DNA from: Candidatus Hermodarchaeum yapensis
GTDB taxonomy: Archaea > Asgardarchaeota > Hermodarchaeia > Hermodarchaeales > Hermodarchaeaceae
Reading direction: 5' to 3'
Assembly (NCBI GenBank): GCA_016840405.1
Contig: JAEOSK010000004.1
Span: 1-64,000 of the forward strand
DNA length: 64,000 nucleotides
Shown: piece by piece, positions 16,132-24,791 of the stretch
Layout of the letters: each line of letters opens with the position of its first letter
How positions within the stretch are numbered: position 1 is the first letter of the stretch
The notes under the pieces: model-generated
Databases searched by the model: none
Told to the model about the DNA's origin: nothing
Seen by the model: the letters and a program-made list of their open reading frames with translations, nothing else
Made by a program: the position numbers and the translations under genes

Positions 16132-16534
16132 AATGATGGTTAAAGATATCCGAAATGTAGCTGGTCGAGTTTTTGCGAACCGTCCCGAGGTTAGTGTAGC
16201 TTATATCTTTGGGTCGTTTCTAAAAAGTAAAATTTTCAAAGACATCGATATAGGTCTTTTACTGGAAGAGAATTTCCAACCGGATGCATTGTATGAAGCC
16301 CAACTTGCAGGGCAATTTGAGAAGGAGCTGGGAGAATCCTTTGATATCCGGATTTTAAATGACCGCCCCTTGCGTTTTCTTTTTTATATCCTGCGGGATG
16401 CTAAACTGGTTTATGTTCGGGATGAGCAGCAGCGGATCAGATTTGAGCAACGCGTGTTGATCCAATATATGGATTTCAAAACATACCACGACTTATTCGA
16501 GGAGCACCGGAGGGCGCAATATGTCAATAGATAA
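16132..16534 (+). CDS. mntA: MntA-type nucleotidyltransferase antitoxin
   Basis: About 133 residues from the ATG ATG pair at 16132/16135. It is a minimal nucleotidyltransferase: VAYIFGSFLKSKIFKDIDIGLLL gives the GS...DxD motif (Gly-Ser, then Asp-Ile-Asp for Mg and NTP), and a third acidic strand is FDIRIL. It overlaps the HEPN gene by 14 bp. In characterised MntA/HepT (type VII) pairs the enzyme AMPylates the toxin's tyrosine and silences it; the same is likely here. Confidence 0.87.
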
Positions 16535-16946
16535 GGCGATGATTGAGGGCAAGATTGACATCATCGAGCGGAATTTAGAATTCCTCGCAACATACAAGCA
16601 GGTAACTGAGAAGGAGTTCATTCAGAGTTACAAGGATGTTCAAGCTGTCAAGTATTCGTTGCTTGAGATTATTGAAGCGTGTATTGACCTCGCTTCGCAT
16701 ATCTCGGTTGCTCGAAACTTCGAACGTGCAGAGAGCTATGCAGAGATTTTTGAAATTCTGGCAAAACAGAAAATTCTCCCTGCTCAACTCGCAGCAAAAC
16801 TGGCAGATATGGCGCGATTTAGAAATCTGCTCGTTCATAGTTATGGGAAAGTTGATAATGTCAGAGTATTAGAATTTGTGAAAACAGAATTAAACGACAT
16901 CAAAAGGTTCATAAAACGCATTTTAAAGCATGTGGAAAATTCATAA
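16521..16946 (+). CDS. hepT: HepT-type HEPN ribonuclease toxin
   Basis: 141 residues, all helical (DUF86/HEPN). The diagnostic Rx4HxY motif is intact as RNLLVHSY near residue 98: Arg and His form the RNase site and the Tyr is the AMPylation site known from MntA/HepT systems. An ATG overlapping the end of mntA implies cotranslation. Predicted role: RNA-cleaving toxin or abortive defence effector. Followed 45 bp later by a copy of the dispersed repeat. Confidence 0.88.
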   Translation: MSIDKAMIEGKIDIIERNLEFLATYKQVTEKEFIQSYKDVQAVKYSLLEIIEACIDLASHISVARNFERAESYAEIFEILAKQKILPAQLAAKLADMARFRNLLVHSYGKVDNVRVLEFVKTELNDIKRFIKRILKHVENS

Positions 16947-16990
16947 TCCTTCACATTTTAGAGAACTAATCTCACCTCGCCGTCGAATCT

Positions 16991-17065
16991 GGTGCCTTTT
17001 AAGGTTCGAGCAAACCGTTTTCCTTGTTGTTATTTGCTTTTCTATTGGATTTCGAAGACATAATT
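16991..17065 (+). repeat. Dispersed intergenic repeat, copy 8
   Basis: TTTTAAGG near 16997, GAGCAAA at 17008 and TTCGAAGACATAAT at 17051 (43 nt). No hairpin downstream. The remaining 260 bp up to the convergent permease gene show nothing else I can support. Confidence 0.82.
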
Positions 17066-17327
17066 GTGATTTATTCTGACCTCAATTTTCTGAGTCTTCA
17101 AGCGTTTTAGCAGGTTTGATAACAAGCCCTGTCATATCTTGAAGTTTTTCTTATTTTCTTAGATTATGCCGCTTTGTTGTTTCTATCAATATATTGGATT
17201 TGAGATTGGACTGCCTTATAGTACTTCCCTCCAAGCCAAACACAAACAAACAATCATCATCCTCATTTTCACATTACACTCAGTAAGTGAACTACCCCGA
17301 CCTGAAGGACCGGGTCTTCTCGAGGTC

Positions 17328-18614
17328 TTAGATAAGCGGCACTAGTAGCAAGATATAGAGTGAGCATAAAACAATCGAGATGATGTTCACGAGTATCCCG
17401 ATAATGAGAAAAGCGCGTATAGACATCTTGGAATTCTTGAAATTCGTCATTGAAACAATTAACATGGGTACCGTTCCAAAGGGACTTGCTGTTCCGCCCA
17501 AGGAGGCCCCAAATCCTATCCCCCAGAAAAGGGGGTCCCGTATCCCTATAGTCCAACCCATTACTATCGCCATTTCGACTGCAAGTGGTGCAAATGTGGT
17601 TGTCATGGGTGACCCTCCAATGACGAAGGCGCCGAGCCATGTTACCCATAACATCATCAATGAAGCTGGTATCAATTGTCCGCCACTCGCTTGTAAGATT
17701 CCTTCTGAAATGACTCTGAGAATGCCTACATACTCTAAGGCGCCTGAGAGAATGAATAGACCGCCGATGTAAAAGATGATGGTCCATTCTACGTCGCGTA
17801 GACTCGTCCGTGGGTCAGCATGACTTACAATCATAAAAACCATCATTCCTGCAAGCGCCACTACATATACCTGAGGAAATATTGCAAATGCCACGATAAG
17901 TATGCCAAAGAGACCGGCATACACCCAAAATAATCGGCGATTCGGAACCATCATCCATGGATCGAAATCCATTACTAGCTCAAACACCTCTTTATCCACT
18001 GTGACCAATTGGCTCCGAATAATTAAAAACACTGCAACTAGCGTCACAATCAGCACTATTATTGCCAACCCCGCAAATTGCAGGATGTAGTAGGCAAAAT
18101 CAAATCCTGCGTAATTAGCAACGATTACATTTGACGATGTTCCAATTAGGGTGAAGGCTCCACCAACGCCTACTGCTAACATCTCTCCCAGTAAGAACGC
18201 ATGGGGTTTTAGTTTCAGAGCCTGACATGTTAAAATCGTCAAATATCCTATTATTAAGATTACCACCGTACTCATAAGCACCGTTGACAAGCCCGCGGTA
18301 AGTAAGCAAAATAAGACGAAGAGCTTTTTCGGATCGCCTCGAGTCAGTCGGATGAAATGGACGGCGAGAAACTGAAACACCCCTGCACCCCGTATCACTT
18401 CAGCTACGACTGTCATCGCTGTAATAACAAGAATTGGCTCTAAGCGCACCATTGTCAAAATCTCTTGGCCCGGTACCCCCCGTGTTATGAGCGCAATCGA
18501 TGCCAACACCGCCCCAATCATCGCAGCCGTCGTATAATGTACCATACGTGTCACAATCAGCAACACCGTCAAGAGAAAAATTAGTAAAATCAGCAGCCAT
18601 AGCTCCAACTTCAA
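17328..18614 (-). CDS. ArsB/NhaD-SLC13 superfamily permease
   Basis: 428 residues with 10-12 membrane helices in two inverted halves. The re-entrant loop segments are visible as TAGLSTVLMSTVVILIIG in half one, with GGAFTLIGTSSNVIVANYAGF, and GGSPMTTTFAPLAVEMA then GASLGGTASPFGTVPMLIVSM in half two; these G-T/S-S-N repeats are the substrate and Na-binding loops of the ion-transporter superfamily. It would move an anion (arsenite, dicarboxylate or similar) or act as Na/H antiporter; the substrate is undecided. GGAGG lies just upstream of the ATG. Confidence 0.85.
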   Translation of the reverse strand: MKLELWLLILLIFLLTVLLIVTRMVHYTTAAMIGAVLASIALITRGVPGQEILTMVRLEPILVITAMTVVAEVIRGAGVFQFLAVHFIRLTRGDPKKLFVLFCLLTAGLSTVLMSTVVILIIGYLTILTCQALKLKPHAFLLGEMLAVGVGGAFTLIGTSSNVIVANYAGFDFAYYILQFAGLAIIVLIVTLVAVFLIIRSQLVTVDKEVFELVMDFDPWMMVPNRRLFWVYAGLFGILIVAFAIFPQVYVVALAGMMVFMIVSHADPRTSLRDVEWTIIFYIGGLFILSGALEYVGILRVISEGILQASGGQLIPASLMMLWVTWLGAFVIGGSPMTTTFAPLAVEMAIVMGWTIGIRDPLFWGIGFGASLGGTASPFGTVPMLIVSMTNFKNSKMSIRAFLIIGILVNIISIVLCSLYILLLVPLI

Positions 18615-18879
18615 TCACCTCCTCCTATTGTTCATATTGTACGATCAGGCTCTGTTTTAATGCACCTTGCTTGCATAGGGGTACAATATAAGTTAAACTT
18701 GTGGTGAACCGACGAAGGCATGAGGAACCGGTTACTAATAGGCAACATGTTTAGGTATTATCCTCACTATTAGCAAGTACCGACAAATTTTCTGCACCCT
18801 GCCACCTAGATGCCGCTAGACTAACTTGTTGTAGGATTTGTAAATATAGTTAGAAGACGTTGTAGCTTTGGGAGGAAAA

Positions 18880-18960
18880 TGTTCCTTTTTAAGGCTCGAG
18901 CAGACCATTTTTACGTGCGCTATGTGCCATTTAGCGGGATTTCGAAGACATATCTGCTGA
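18880..18960 (+). repeat. Dispersed intergenic repeat, copy 9, upstream part
   Basis: TTTTTAAGG near 18885, GAGCAGA at 18898 and TTTCGAAGACATATCTGC with TTCG at 18941 (43 nt). Its hairpin lies unusually far away, at 19145-19165, as if about 170 bp were inserted between the two parts. Confidence 0.82.
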
Positions 18961-19140
18961 AAAAACACTGAGGAAATAACAGACTGGTCTCTAGAACCCT
19001 CCGGGGGGATCGTAATTTCTTATTTTGTTAAAAGAAGTTTGAACTTCCTATTATTACTAAGATAACAACGAAAAGACTTATGCGAATTAATTCACATTTC
19101 AATAGTATTAGATTCCTTTGCGGCTTCACAGTCTCAGAGT

Positions 19141-19172
19141 CAATGTGAAAGATGATTTGTTTCACGTCGTTA
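19141..19172 (+). repeat. Hairpin part of repeat copy 9, displaced
   Basis: GTGAAA-N9-TTTCAC at 19145-19165 with the usual loop GATGATTTG and the trailing GTCGTTAG. The gap from the core is about 190 bp versus 20-30 bp in other copies. The 570-bp gap 18615-19185 holds no gene besides these two parts. Confidence 0.75.
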
Positions 19173-19185
19173 GGGTTGATTTTGT

Positions 19186-22100
19186 TCACTTCTTTGTAGG
19201 TTTCTGAAAATTGACAAAGCCCAGACAGTTGTAACTATCAGGGCTTCCTGGACTAGAACATACTCCAGTCGTAACATAATGAATACTACCTAACATTTTC
19301 TTGAATTCTCTTTTTACTACCGGTTTTTTCCCAGGCACTTGAAGCATTTTTCCGATTGTTGTTTGATAACGATTGAAGATGCAATCGCTTCTTTTACAGC
19401 TATTAATCAATTTTTGGAAGGAATCTGCATTCGAAATTGGGTTGAGAGACGCAAAAATTAGATGTTGATTTGAATTCAATTTTTTGGATCGTATTTGATG
19501 TTTTCGTGAGAGACGAGAATTCAAAATTGTATTCCAAATAACTGCATCTTTTGAAGTTGGGGCAAGTACGCTGATCATTCTCGGCAAATAAACCTCGCCC
19601 TGCTTATTTTGGTCAGTAAACACTGGGCTCTTCTGGAATTTGTGTACGAACAAGGAAATACAAGTTCGGTTTCCAAGTCCACAATCAAATGTTGAAACAT
19701 GACTAATGTTTAGATCTCTCTTGTTATTGGAATCGAACGGTTGAAGATTCTTTACATTTAGGAGAATTCGTTGAAGTACATTTGAGAAAATACCTGGCTT
19801 TTCTTCACCACAAAAAGCTACTATAGAATATTTTCTAGTTGTAGGTTTATCAATAATACTTTTAGACGGAGTATAACTCTGGTTAGTGAATTTTCCTGTT
19901 ACTTCTGCAAGTTTTCCTACACTATCAGGCACACACGCATAAACCACCCTAGAAAATGGAGTAATTTCCTGTTCTTCTATGCCAGATGATTTTCCGCTCT
20001 CTTTTGGGAACCACTCTGCAAAAGCAGTCACGGGACAGTGTAAACGGTGAGGGACTTTTAGCATTGGACGGTTCGTAATTTGCTCAAGCTGCTTTATTGG
20101 AAGATCCTTTTTGGATAAAGGAATTCGAGGTGCTCTTAGAGTCCTAAGAATTGAAGAAATTTTGTGTGAAATTAACCGCGAGCCAATTACAGAATAAAAG
20201 GGGATGTTCTGTTCAATCATGTTCTCATTAGTTGTTCGCTGGTCTAATTCACCATGTGCACACACTACAATAAGGGGTGCGGTTCTTTCTAGTTGTTGAA
20301 TCGCTTGAATTAGTTGAGATACCACTACTATGTTTTGCTGTTGTGTGTTCTCTGCTACTAATATACCTTTAATTGGATGTTTTTTTAGGAGAGAATGAAG
20401 AATGGTATAATTCACCTGTTGTTTCTTTACTTCTAGTAAATAGTCTTTGAATCCATTTTTGTCCATCCAAAATACCTGAAAAGCTAATTTCCCTGTAACC
20501 TTATCCTTTTTGCAGAGTGAAATCAATTCATTATCATCAGTAACAATTAATGCCTTTAGCCATCTTGATCGAGAACGAGTTGACTTACGAACTTTTAATT
20601 TTCCATGGAAGAAAAGAGTTTCTAAACAATGGTAGATTCTTTTCTGCCCTTCGCCAAAAATTAGGTAATCATAGCTCCCTGATCTAGACCGACCTACTTT
20701 TGCTGAGGCTAAAACTGCACCTAGATGGTGACCAATTTCACGTTCAAAATACACATGAATCATATCGATTTTTTTAGATCTAGCAAATTGAATGTTATGA
20801 TACAACTGCGATGAAGCAGTTATATTAGCCAGTACTGCTGGTTTTTGAACGGGTTTCGGTATCGCTTCAATATTCTTGATTTCTTCCAATAATGTTTGAA
20901 GAATGTGTGGGGAATCTTCAGTGATGGTGACAAAAGCACTACGTTTCAGTGTTGGAGTAACCGTGGTTCCGATTTTACTAACTACTGCGGGTACCAATAC
21001 ATCTGCATAAAAATCAGGGCGATTAGGTTCTAGTGGAATTGAGATAAATCCATACGTTCCGACAGTGGGAAACTGTCCTAATGTTCTAATTTTCTCAGGT
21101 GAATCTGCTAATACTATTACATTATGAAGAACATAGGATGAACGGATTCTCCCTCTAATTAATTTAAACATATAGGGACCATCGGCCCAGATAGCAATTC
21201 TCTCATCAGGTAGATTTCTCTTAATAGGAATAATGTCTGATAGAATCTCTCTTGTTATAGGTCCAACACCAATTATCAAAATATGTCCTTTTGATTTAGA
21301 GAGTAATTTTTGCATGTAGCAATCTAGGTATTCTTCTGAAAGTGTTTCAAAATGCTCAAATGAACTAATAACTCGGCGATGAAAAAGAACAGAAGCACCA
21401 ATACAAATTCCAAGAAATCCGATAAAAAGACCTAATGCAAATGGTGCCAGTGCGATAAACATCACTAATAAAATTAGCAAAATTACAATATCTGGCCTTC
21501 TTGTTTCCCAGAGATAAGTTGCTACCTTCATTATAGCGAAGTCAGAAACTGTCAAATAATAACCAATAGAAAACAACCAGATAAACAGAGTTAACGCCCA
21601 GATGGATGCAAGATTCAGGAAGGAGTTTTGGTAGATAAATATATTAAAATCAATGACCTCAAAAAGCTGCTGAGTTCTTACAAATTCTCTTGGTACAACT
21701 ATGAAATAGTACAAAGTTGAGGCAATGAAACCTGCAAAGATGAATCTAAGATATGGACTTCTAAGCCGTCCCTCAATAAAGAGTTTTAGAATGTGATAGC
21801 CTGGTTTCCCCTCTCGACGCAGTTTTTTTATTGTGAGTTCTATGTATTCATGCCAAAAGACTTGGAATCCTACACTCATCAGAATTACAAAGTTCACACC
21901 TATTAGCAGAAAAAATTCCCATGTGGTAGTAACAATTACGAAATCAGGCAATCCCCGAATTTCGTAAATCCAAGTAATAAGAGGTATAATTGCCGGAGCT
22001 TCAGTCCTGTTCACTACCACTAAAGGGTTCGCCATTGGAATCATAGTCAAAAAGACAAACAAGGCAAAGAAAATCAGTCCAATCATGTAAGCTGCATGAT

Positions 22101-22416
22101 ATCGAAACTCACCCTGACCCGCCTTCCTCTTCTTTTCTTTATAATCGAAAAGTAAACGGGTATAAACGAACAGAGATACCAAACTTAAAAGGAAGAAGAA
22201 ATCTAGCTTCAAAAAGGGGATTGGCAGTCCGACATTAAATAAATCTGAAAGGGTTAAATGGCTTGAGATTGGAATTAAATTGAACATGATTTCAAGCCAG
22301 AGATGATAGAAACCCAAACCACGACTGAGTGCAATAAACGAAATAACGATTATTCCAAAAAATACTGAAACAAAAAATAATGTTCCTAAGAGAGGTAATC
22401 TCTCATCTTCTGACAA
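19186..22416 (-). CDS. Large membrane protein with tandem RCK/TrkA-like Rossmann domains
   Basis: 1076 residues. The first 360 carry seven or eight hydrophobic helices. At about 385 a Rossmann strand-loop appears (GHILIIGVGPITREILSDII) followed by NVIVLADSPEKIRTLGQFPTVG. A second glycine loop (YDYLIFGEGQKRIYHCLETLF) and a third region with a TrkA-like strand (IKGILVAENTQQQNIVVVSQLIQ) follow; the last 250 residues are unassigned. This order resembles gated K+ channels or Castor/Pollux-like channels with RCK gating rings, but I find no TVGYG selectivity filter. It is probably a ligand-gated transport or signalling protein. It looks AT-richer than its neighbours. Confidence 0.7.
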   Translation of the reverse strand: MSEDERLPLLGTLFFVSVFFGIIVISFIALSRGLGFYHLWLEIMFNLIPISSHLTLSDLFNVGLPIPFLKLDFFFLLSLVSLFVYTRLLFDYKEKKRKAGQGEFRYHAAYMIGLIFFALFVFLTMIPMANPLVVVNRTEAPAIIPLITWIYEIRGLPDFVIVTTTWEFFLLIGVNFVILMSVGFQVFWHEYIELTIKKLRREGKPGYHILKLFIEGRLRSPYLRFIFAGFIASTLYYFIVVPREFVRTQQLFEVIDFNIFIYQNSFLNLASIWALTLFIWLFSIGYYLTVSDFAIMKVATYLWETRRPDIVILLILLVMFIALAPFALGLFIGFLGICIGASVLFHRRVISSFEHFETLSEEYLDCYMQKLLSKSKGHILIIGVGPITREILSDIIPIKRNLPDERIAIWADGPYMFKLIRGRIRSSYVLHNVIVLADSPEKIRTLGQFPTVGTYGFISIPLEPNRPDFYADVLVPAVVSKIGTTVTPTLKRSAFVTITEDSPHILQTLLEEIKNIEAIPKPVQKPAVLANITASSQLYHNIQFARSKKIDMIHVYFEREIGHHLGAVLASAKVGRSRSGSYDYLIFGEGQKRIYHCLETLFFHGKLKVRKSTRSRSRWLKALIVTDDNELISLCKKDKVTGKLAFQVFWMDKNGFKDYLLEVKKQQVNYTILHSLLKKHPIKGILVAENTQQQNIVVVSQLIQAIQQLERTAPLIVVCAHGELDQRTTNENMIEQNIPFYSVIGSRLISHKISSILRTLRAPRIPLSKKDLPIKQLEQITNRPMLKVPHRLHCPVTAFAEWFPKESGKSSGIEEQEITPFSRVVYACVPDSVGKLAEVTGKFTNQSYTPSKSIIDKPTTRKYSIVAFCGEEKPGIFSNVLQRILLNVKNLQPFDSNNKRDLNISHVSTFDCGLGNRTCISLFVHKFQKSPVFTDQNKQGEVYLPRMISVLAPTSKDAVIWNTILNSRLSRKHQIRSKKLNSNQHLIFASLNPISNADSFQKLINSCKRSDCIFNRYQTTIGKMLQVPGKKPVVKREFKKMLGSIHYVTTGVCSSPGSPDSYNCLGFVNFQKPTKK

Positions 22417-22619
22417 AAAACCACTCCCAAATTACAGTAAACGAAATGTAATATGCAAAACTCCTTAAAAGTCTTAAAAAATCAGATTTCTTCCTGGGAA
22501 GGTTGGTCACGTTCTCTTTTCTTGAGCATTCTTAGCACGAAAATGAAAATGATGTAAATTGGTTCCCATAAGGAACCGTTAGCGTCAATGCTGGTCGCTG
22601 TTATGGCACTTGTACCACC

Positions 22620-22684
22620 TGATATACTCTGTTTCCTAGTCTTATTTGTCAATTACAGAAATTTCGAAGACAAACATGCTGACA
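22620..22684 (+). repeat. Dispersed intergenic repeat, copy 10 (partial)
   Basis: ATTTCGAAGACAAACATGC with TTCG at 22663. Upstream boxes and hairpin are eroded. The rest of the 22417-22768 gap, including the 5' flank of the large membrane protein gene, holds nothing further. Confidence 0.6.
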
Positions 22685-22768
22685 GTGCCAAACCTGTACC
22701 TGTGAGTATTTTTACTCTCTTCAAAAGTAACCTCCAATTTTATGATTATGTGATTCCCAAACTTGGAG

Positions 22769-23788
22769 CTATTCAGCTTCCCACTGATTGGAATCAAACC
22801 AGTGCCAACAGGCAACGAAATGATCTTTTTCGACCTCTTCAAAATGAGGTTCTTCTATGTGGCATCGCTCCTCAGCCATTATACATCGGGTGTGGAATCG
22901 GCACCCGGCGGGTGGAAAAACTGGGAATGGCACTTCCCCAACCGGAGTCTGTCTTAGGTGATCGATTGTGGGATCAGGAATCGGCTCGGAGGAGACTAAC
23001 AGGGCGGTATATTGATGTTTGGGGTTGTCGATGACACGACTAACAGGACCGTATTCTACAATTTTCCCAAGATACATGATGGCAATCCGATCACCAATGT
23101 ATCGTGCGGAGGCAAGATCTCCTGTAATGTAGAGACATGTGAGATTGTATTTGTCAATGAGATTTTTGAGTAATTGTAAGATGGCTATTCGAATTGAGGC
23201 GTCGAGCATCGAGACGGGTTCGTCTGTTACAAGGAATTCTGGTTGTGTGGAAATTGCCCGGGCAATGGCGACACGCTGCCGTTGGCCACCACTGAGCATA
23301 TGTGGTAGTTTAGTGAAGAAGTGTTCGGGAGGGATGAGATTTACATCCTTGAGGGCTTGTCTAATCCTGAAGAATAGGACATCTTTTTTGTCTACTAATT
23401 TGTGGACTCTTAGAGCTTCAGCGACAGTATCAAAGACCTTTTTTCGGGGATTCAGGCTATCGTACGGGTCCTTGTAGACCATTTGGAGTTTTGGACGCAG
23501 TTCATGTTTTTCTTTCTCAGAGAGTGTGCTTATCTCCTTTCCAGCGTAAGTAATCGTCCCCTCAGTTGGTGGAAGGAGGTTGAGCAGTAAACGCCCAGTG
23601 GTGGTTTTGCCACATCCCGATTCACCAGCGAGAACAAACACTTCGTTTTTATAGATATCAAAGGAGATATCATCAACAGATTGGACCCAATATTTTTCAC
23701 GTTGAAAAAGTGATGAAAGACGACTCTGAGGGATAGGGAAGTATTTTTTCAGGTTACGAATTTTGATTAGAATCTCTTTCGTTACCAT
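22769..23788 (-). CDS. dppF: Oligopeptide/dipeptide ABC transporter ATPase (DppF/OppF)
   Basis: 339 residues. Walker A GESGCGKTT, signature LSGGQRQRVAIARA, Walker B FLVTDEPVSMLDAS, and the C-terminal oligo_HPY zone with the conserved FPPAGCRFHTRC...C cysteine set, which may hold an Fe-S cluster in this family. It sits 6 bp after dppD in a - strand dppB-C-D-F order. It would drive peptide import with DppD. Confidence 0.93.
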   Translation of the reverse strand: MVTKEILIKIRNLKKYFPIPQSRLSSLFQREKYWVQSVDDISFDIYKNEVFVLAGESGCGKTTTGRLLLNLLPPTEGTITYAGKEISTLSEKEKHELRPKLQMVYKDPYDSLNPRKKVFDTVAEALRVHKLVDKKDVLFFRIRQALKDVNLIPPEHFFTKLPHMLSGGQRQRVAIARAISTQPEFLVTDEPVSMLDASIRIAILQLLKNLIDKYNLTCLYITGDLASARYIGDRIAIMYLGKIVEYGPVSRVIDNPKHQYTALLVSSEPIPDPTIDHLRQTPVGEVPFPVFPPAGCRFHTRCIMAEERCHIEEPHFEEVEKDHFVACWHWFDSNQWEAE

Positions 23789-23794
23789 TGTTGA

Positions 23795-24772
23795 TTACTT
23801 CCAGACGTTTTTCCTCCAGAGTTGGTCGGCGTGGTGACAGGCGATGAAATGTCGTTTTTTAATCTCACGGTATTTGGGTTGTGTTTTGTAGCAGAGAGTT
23901 GTAGCGATGGGACAACGTGGATGAAAACGACAACCTGAGGGTGGAGTTAACAGGTCGGGTGGTGATCCAGGAATGAACACCAACTCTTCAGAACCTAGTA
24001 AACTAGGAATGGAACGGATGAGTCCTTCGGTATATGGATGCAGTTGATCTTTGAATATAGTTTTTACATCTGCCAGTTCCACGATTTGTCCTGCATACAT
24101 GATGGCGACGCGATCACAGGCTTCGGCAATCGTTGCCAAGTCATTTGTTATGAGAATGATTGAAAGTCGTAGGTATTCTTGAAGATTTTTGAGAAGTTGG
24201 AGGAGTTGAACTGCAACCGTTATATCGAGGGCAGCGGTTGGTTCGTCAGCGATGAGGATTTTTGGATTGGCGACCAGGGCTAGCGCTATCATAATTCGTT
24301 GGGTCATACCCGCGGTGAATTCATGAGGATAATTAATTGCAAACGCGGGGTCAATGCCGACAACCTCTAGGAGTTCTTCCATGAGTTTCCAGGCTTCGTT
24401 AGGGGTTGTGTCTTCGTGAAGCATAATTGTTTCCACAATTTGGTCGCCCACCCGTAACACGGGGTTGAGAACGCTTCTTGGATTCTGAAAAATCATTGAG
24501 ATTTCTTCCCAACGAATTTTCTGTAACTCAATGGGCGATTTCTGAGTGAGATCCTCCCCATCCAAGACAACCGATCCGTCCACAATGCGTCCTGGCTCTG
24601 GGAGAATATTGAGGAGGGCATAGGCTGTAGTGGATTTTCCACACCCCGATTCACCGGCAAGGCCAAGGATTTCACCGCGCTGTAAGTCGAAAGTGATGTC
24701 GTCAACAGCTTTGACAGTACCACGTTCACTGAAAAAGTAAACTTTGAGATTTTTTACTTCCAGTACTGTCAT
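23795..24772 (-). CDS. dppD: Oligopeptide/dipeptide ABC transporter ATPase (DppD/OppD), altered signature
   Basis: 325 residues. Walker A GESGCGKSTTAYALL, Walker B ILIADEPTAALDITV, and the C-terminal SGCRFHPRCPIATTLC cysteine block. The ABC signature reads FTAGMTQRIMIALAL instead of the usual LSGGMRQR: Ser becomes Thr and the first Gly becomes Ala. In heterodimeric ABC ATPases one site can be degenerate, so this may be the regulatory site. Between dppC (19 bp) and dppF (6 bp). Confidence 0.92.
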   Translation of the reverse strand: MTVLEVKNLKVYFFSERGTVKAVDDITFDLQRGEILGLAGESGCGKSTTAYALLNILPEPGRIVDGSVVLDGEDLTQKSPIELQKIRWEEISMIFQNPRSVLNPVLRVGDQIVETIMLHEDTTPNEAWKLMEELLEVVGIDPAFAINYPHEFTAGMTQRIMIALALVANPKILIADEPTAALDITVAVQLLQLLKNLQEYLRLSIILITNDLATIAEACDRVAIMYAGQIVELADVKTIFKDQLHPYTEGLIRSIPSLLGSEELVFIPGSPPDLLTPPSGCRFHPRCPIATTLCYKTQPKYREIKKRHFIACHHADQLWRKNVWK

Positions 24773-24791
24773 CTGTTTTCACTTTTTCATA

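Noticed and set aside
22588..23034. 148-codon + strand frame over the end of dppF
   Set aside because: Antisense to a well-supported ABC ATPase gene with intact C-terminal cysteine block; a shadow frame.
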